From: Gemmatimonadota bacterium
GTDB taxonomy: Bacteria; Gemmatimonadota; Gemmatimonadetes; Longimicrobiales; Gaopeijiaceae
Assembly: GCA_015492755.1 (NCBI GenBank)
Contig: WGEM01000570.1
Coordinates: 1-9,712 of the forward strand
Reading direction: 5' to 3'
DNA length: 9,712 nucleotides
Shown here piece after piece: positions 7,665 through 9,712 of this stretch. Positions within the stretch are counted from its first letter, which is position 1. The number at the start of each line of letters is the position of its first letter. The notes under the pieces were generated by a model. The model saw only the letters and a program-made list of their open reading frames with translations, made no database searches and was not told where the DNA came from. A program made the position numbers and the translations under genes.

Positions 7665-7672
7665 CAAAAGTA
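7665..7672 (-). promoter_or_regulatory. Candidate ftsH promoter element (TAnnTTTG type)
   Basis: The minus strand reads TACTTTTG, 42 nt before the ftsH start. It fits TAnnTTTG, the -7 element known from Bacteroidota. No matching upstream TTG box was found at the usual distance, so this is a candidate only. Confidence 0.35.
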
Positions 7673-7756
7673 GCGTCGGGCGCGGTGGCGGGCACCGGAT
7701 GGAGACGGCGGAACCGCGAGGGTGTGCGTCCCCCTTCTCACCGCCCACCGCCGCGC

Positions 7757-7763
7757 TACCTTC
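7757..7763 (+). promoter_or_regulatory. Candidate carbonic anhydrase promoter element
   Basis: TACCTTC lies 50 nt before ATG 7814, in the context CGCTACCTT. The ftsH side has CGCTACTTT in the opposite orientation at a similar distance. The rest of the 191-nt divergent region (7623-7813) is GC-rich and holds no convincing gene. Confidence 0.3.
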
Positions 7764-7813
7764 CCCTGATCGCCCCGCACCACGTGCCGTCGGACCCCCA
7801 ACGGAGACGCCCC

Positions 7814-8434
7814 ATGCCCAACCTCCCTCCCGACGATGCCCTCCAGCGCCTCCGCGAGGGGAACGAGCGCTTCGTGGCCGGCCGTCCCTGGCGGGTGACG
7901 GAGAGCGGACAGGAAGTGAGGGCGGAGCTGGCGGCGGGCCAGCGGCCCTTCGCGGTGATCCTCGGCTGCTCCGACTCGAGGGTGACCGCCGAGCTGGTGT
8001 TCGACCAGGGCGTGGGCGACCTCTTCGTCATCCGCGTGGCGGGCAACATCGTGGCGCCGTCGCAGGTAGGCAGCGTGGAGTTCGCCGCCACCGCGCTGGG
8101 GACGCGCCTGGTGGTGGTGCTGGGCCACACCGGCTGCGGCGCCGTGGCGGCGACGCTGGACGAGCTGGAGCGCCCGTCCACGGAGCGCTCACCCAACCTG
8201 GCCGCCATCGTGGACCGGATCCGTCCGGCGGTGGAGGGGCTCCTGGAGACGGAGCTGCGGGCGCGTCCCGGGGAGCTGGCGCGGGCGGCGGTGCGGGCCA
8301 ACGTCCGGGCCTCGGTGGACCACCTCCGCCACGGCTCGCGCATCCTGGAGGAGCGGGTCCTGGCGGGCGACGTGGTGGTGGTGGGCGCCGAATATGACCT
8401 GGAGACCGGGCGGGTGCGCTTCCTGGAGGAGTGA
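7814..8434 (+). CDS. Beta-class carbonic anhydrase
   Basis: A 206-residue cytoplasmic zinc enzyme that interconverts CO2 and bicarbonate. The signature CSDSR is at 52-56, giving zinc ligand C52 and the catalytic dyad D54/R56. The second metal motif HTGCG, with H105 and C108, completes the Cys-His-Cys zinc site. FVIRVAGN (71-78) and GSVEFA (86-91) are further family blocks, and ALQRLREGNERFVAG (9-23) is the usual N-terminal helix. Length is normal for the bacterial beta family and no signal peptide is seen. ATG 7814 is preceded by GGAG with seven nt spacing. It is transcribed divergently from ftsH and converges on the ABC-F gene, whose stop lies only 11 nt beyond. The likely role is supplying bicarbonate to carboxylases; nothing in the context narrows this. 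Confidence 0.97.
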   Translation: MPNLPPDDALQRLREGNERFVAGRPWRVTESGQEVRAELAAGQRPFAVILGCSDSRVTAELVFDQGVGDLFVIRVAGNIVAPSQVGSVEFAATALGTRLVVVLGHTGCGAVAATLDELERPSTERSPNLAAIVDRIRPAVEGLLETELRARPGELARAAVRANVRASVDHLRHGSRILEERVLAGDVVVVGAEYDLETGRVRFLEE

Positions 8435-8445
8435 GCTCGCCTGCG

Positions 8446-9712
8446 TCAGGCCCCGGCGGCCCCGTCCATCCCCGCCAGCTCCTCCTCCACCCGTTCCCAC
8501 GCGGCCAGCAGCTTCTCCAGGCGTGCCTCCGCCTCGGCGCGCTCCGCCTGGAGCGCGGCCACCTCGTCGGGGGAGGTGCGCTCGTAGAAGCCTTCGGCGC
8601 AGAAGGCCTCGTCGATGGCGGCGATGCGCGACTCCGCGGCCTCCACCGCCGCGGTGATCTCGTCGCGCTCCCGCTCCAGGCGGCGGCGCACCACCTCGGG
8701 GCGTTCCCTCCGGCGCGGCGCCTCCCGACGTGACGCCCCGCGCCGCCGACCTTCCGCCGCCTCGCGCCGCCGCGCCCGGCGTTCCGCCCGGGCGTGGAGC
8801 GCCGCGGTGTCGGCGTCCAGGTGGTCGTCCCCGCAGGCGTGGACGTATTCCTCATAGCTGCCGGGGTAGTCGCGCACGCCGTCGGCGGTGATCTCCACGA
8901 TGCGCGTGGCGAGCCGACTCACGAACCACCGGTCGTGCGACACCAGGATGAGCGTGCCGGGGAAGTCCGCGAGTCCCACCACCAGCGCCTCGATGGACTC
9001 CAGGTCCAGGTGGTTCGTGGGCTCGTCCAGCACCAGGACGTTGGGTTCCTCCATCATGAGACGGGCGAAGATGAGCCGGGCCGCCTCCCCTCCCGAGAGC
9101 GTGCCAACCTTCTTGGCGCCGTCGTCGCCGGAGAAGAGCACCAGCCCCATCTGCGCCCGTACGAACCCGCGATCGCGTCCCGGACAGAAGTCCCAGAGCC
9201 ACGTTTCGGCGGTGCGGTCGGGGTCATCGAAGGCCTCGTGGTGATCCTGGGCGAAGTACCCCACGTGCGTCTCGTACCCCCACGTGACTGCGCCGGCGTC
9301 GGGCTCCAGCGCGCCCACCAGGATCTTCAGGAGAGTGGACTTCCCGATTCCGTTGGGCCCCAGGATCGCTACCCGCTCCCCGCGCCGGACCTCCAGGTCC
9401 ACCCCGTGGAGCACTTCGTTGTCACCGAACGCCTTCCGCACGCCCTCCACGCGGACCACCTCCTTCCCACTGGGGCGGCATTGACCGAACCGGAAGGTGG
9501 GGTAGCGCCGCGAACTCCCGGGGAGCGCCACCAGCCCCTCCGCCATCTTCTCGATGAGCTTCAGTTTGCTCTGGGCCTGGCGCGCCTTACTGGCTTTGGC
9601 GCGGAAGCGGTCCACGAACTTCTGATGGTGCGCGATCTCTCGCTCCCGAGCCGCGATCTCCTTCTCCCGCCGGGCCCGCTCCTCGGCCTTCGCCTCCAGG
9701 AAGGCGGTGTAG
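8446..9712 (-). CDS. ABC-F family ATPase, YbiT-like (N-terminus beyond window)
   Basis: The frame is open to the right edge, so the gene is partial: 421 C-terminal residues are visible and the first ATPase domain lies outside. Numbering from the edge, residues 1-60 are the inter-domain linker (P-site tRNA interaction motif region), with YTAFLEAKAEERARREK, then FVDRFRAKASKARQAQSKL and IEKM, typical of ABC-F. The second ATPase domain has Walker A GPNGIGKST (118-126), signature LSGGEAAR (205-212), Walker B VLVLDEPTNHLD (225-236) and switch SHD (258-260). LMMEEPNVLVLDEPTNHLD, SIEALVV and RLATRIVEI resemble E. coli YbiT more than Uup or EttA. An Arg-rich stretch (about 308-347) and a coiled-coil C-terminal domain (about 350-415) follow. 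ABC-F proteins act on stalled or antibiotic-bound ribosomes and lack membrane domains. An internal GTG at 9615 is not the real start. Confidence 0.95.
   Translation of the reverse strand, partial: YTAFLEAKAEERARREKEIAAREREIAHHQKFVDRFRAKASKARQAQSKLKLIEKMAEGLVALPGSSRRYPTFRFGQCRPSGKEVVRVEGVRKAFGDNEVLHGVDLEVRRGERVAILGPNGIGKSTLLKILVGALEPDAGAVTWGYETHVGYFAQDHHEAFDDPDRTAETWLWDFCPGRDRGFVRAQMGLVLFSGDDGAKKVGTLSGGEAARLIFARLMMEEPNVLVLDEPTNHLDLESIEALVVGLADFPGTLILVSHDRWFVSRLATRIVEITADGVRDYPGSYEEYVHACGDDHLDADTAALHARAERRARRREAAEGRRRGASRREAPRRRERPEVVRRRLERERDEITAAVEAAESRIAAIDEAFCAEGFYERTSPDEVAALQAERAEAEARLEKLLAAWERVEEELAGMDGAAGA

Overview
The window comes from a high-GC Gram-negative bacterium. Gemmatimonadota or a close relative is the best guess: a small lipoprotein-like protein carries only a TonB-receptor 'plug-like' tail of a kind I associate with that group, and a TAnnTTTG-type promoter element like that of the Bacteroidota precedes ftsH. 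The assignment is inference; no rRNA or other phylogenetic marker is present. I see no mobile element, CRISPR array, tRNA or rRNA.

Left part (1-3896, all + strand): a fused membrane/spermidine-synthase-like protein (45-1907), then 10 nt later a small lipoprotein-like plug-domain protein (1918-2355). After a 147-nt leader comes a BlaI/MecI-type repressor (2503-2949), whose stop overlaps the start of an M56 (BlaR1-type) membrane metallopeptidase (2946-3896) as ATGA. The repressor and peptidase form a classical sensor-protease/repressor pair. The peptidase has no penicillin-sensor domain, only a short His- and acid-rich tail. Sampled lines here are visibly less GC-rich than the right part.

Middle (3897-4035): a short convergent intergenic region with a perfect 8-bp inverted repeat, probably the terminator of the left cluster. 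Right part (4036-9712): ftsH (5640-7622, minus) is followed 23 nt downstream by an exported class C beta-lactamase-like serine hydrolase (4036-5616, minus), probably one operon. A divergent 191-nt promoter region separates ftsH from a beta-class carbonic anhydrase (7814-8434, plus). This converges, with only 11 nt between stop codons, on an ABC-F ATPase of YbiT type (8446 to the right edge, minus), whose N-terminal half lies outside the window.

The right part is ordinary housekeeping and envelope maintenance: protein quality control, CO2/bicarbonate exchange and a ribosome-associated ABC-F factor. The left part is the more accessory-looking region. The points most worth a second look are the sensorless M56/BlaI pair, the barrel-less plug protein and the altered active-site motif of the spermidine-synthase-like protein.
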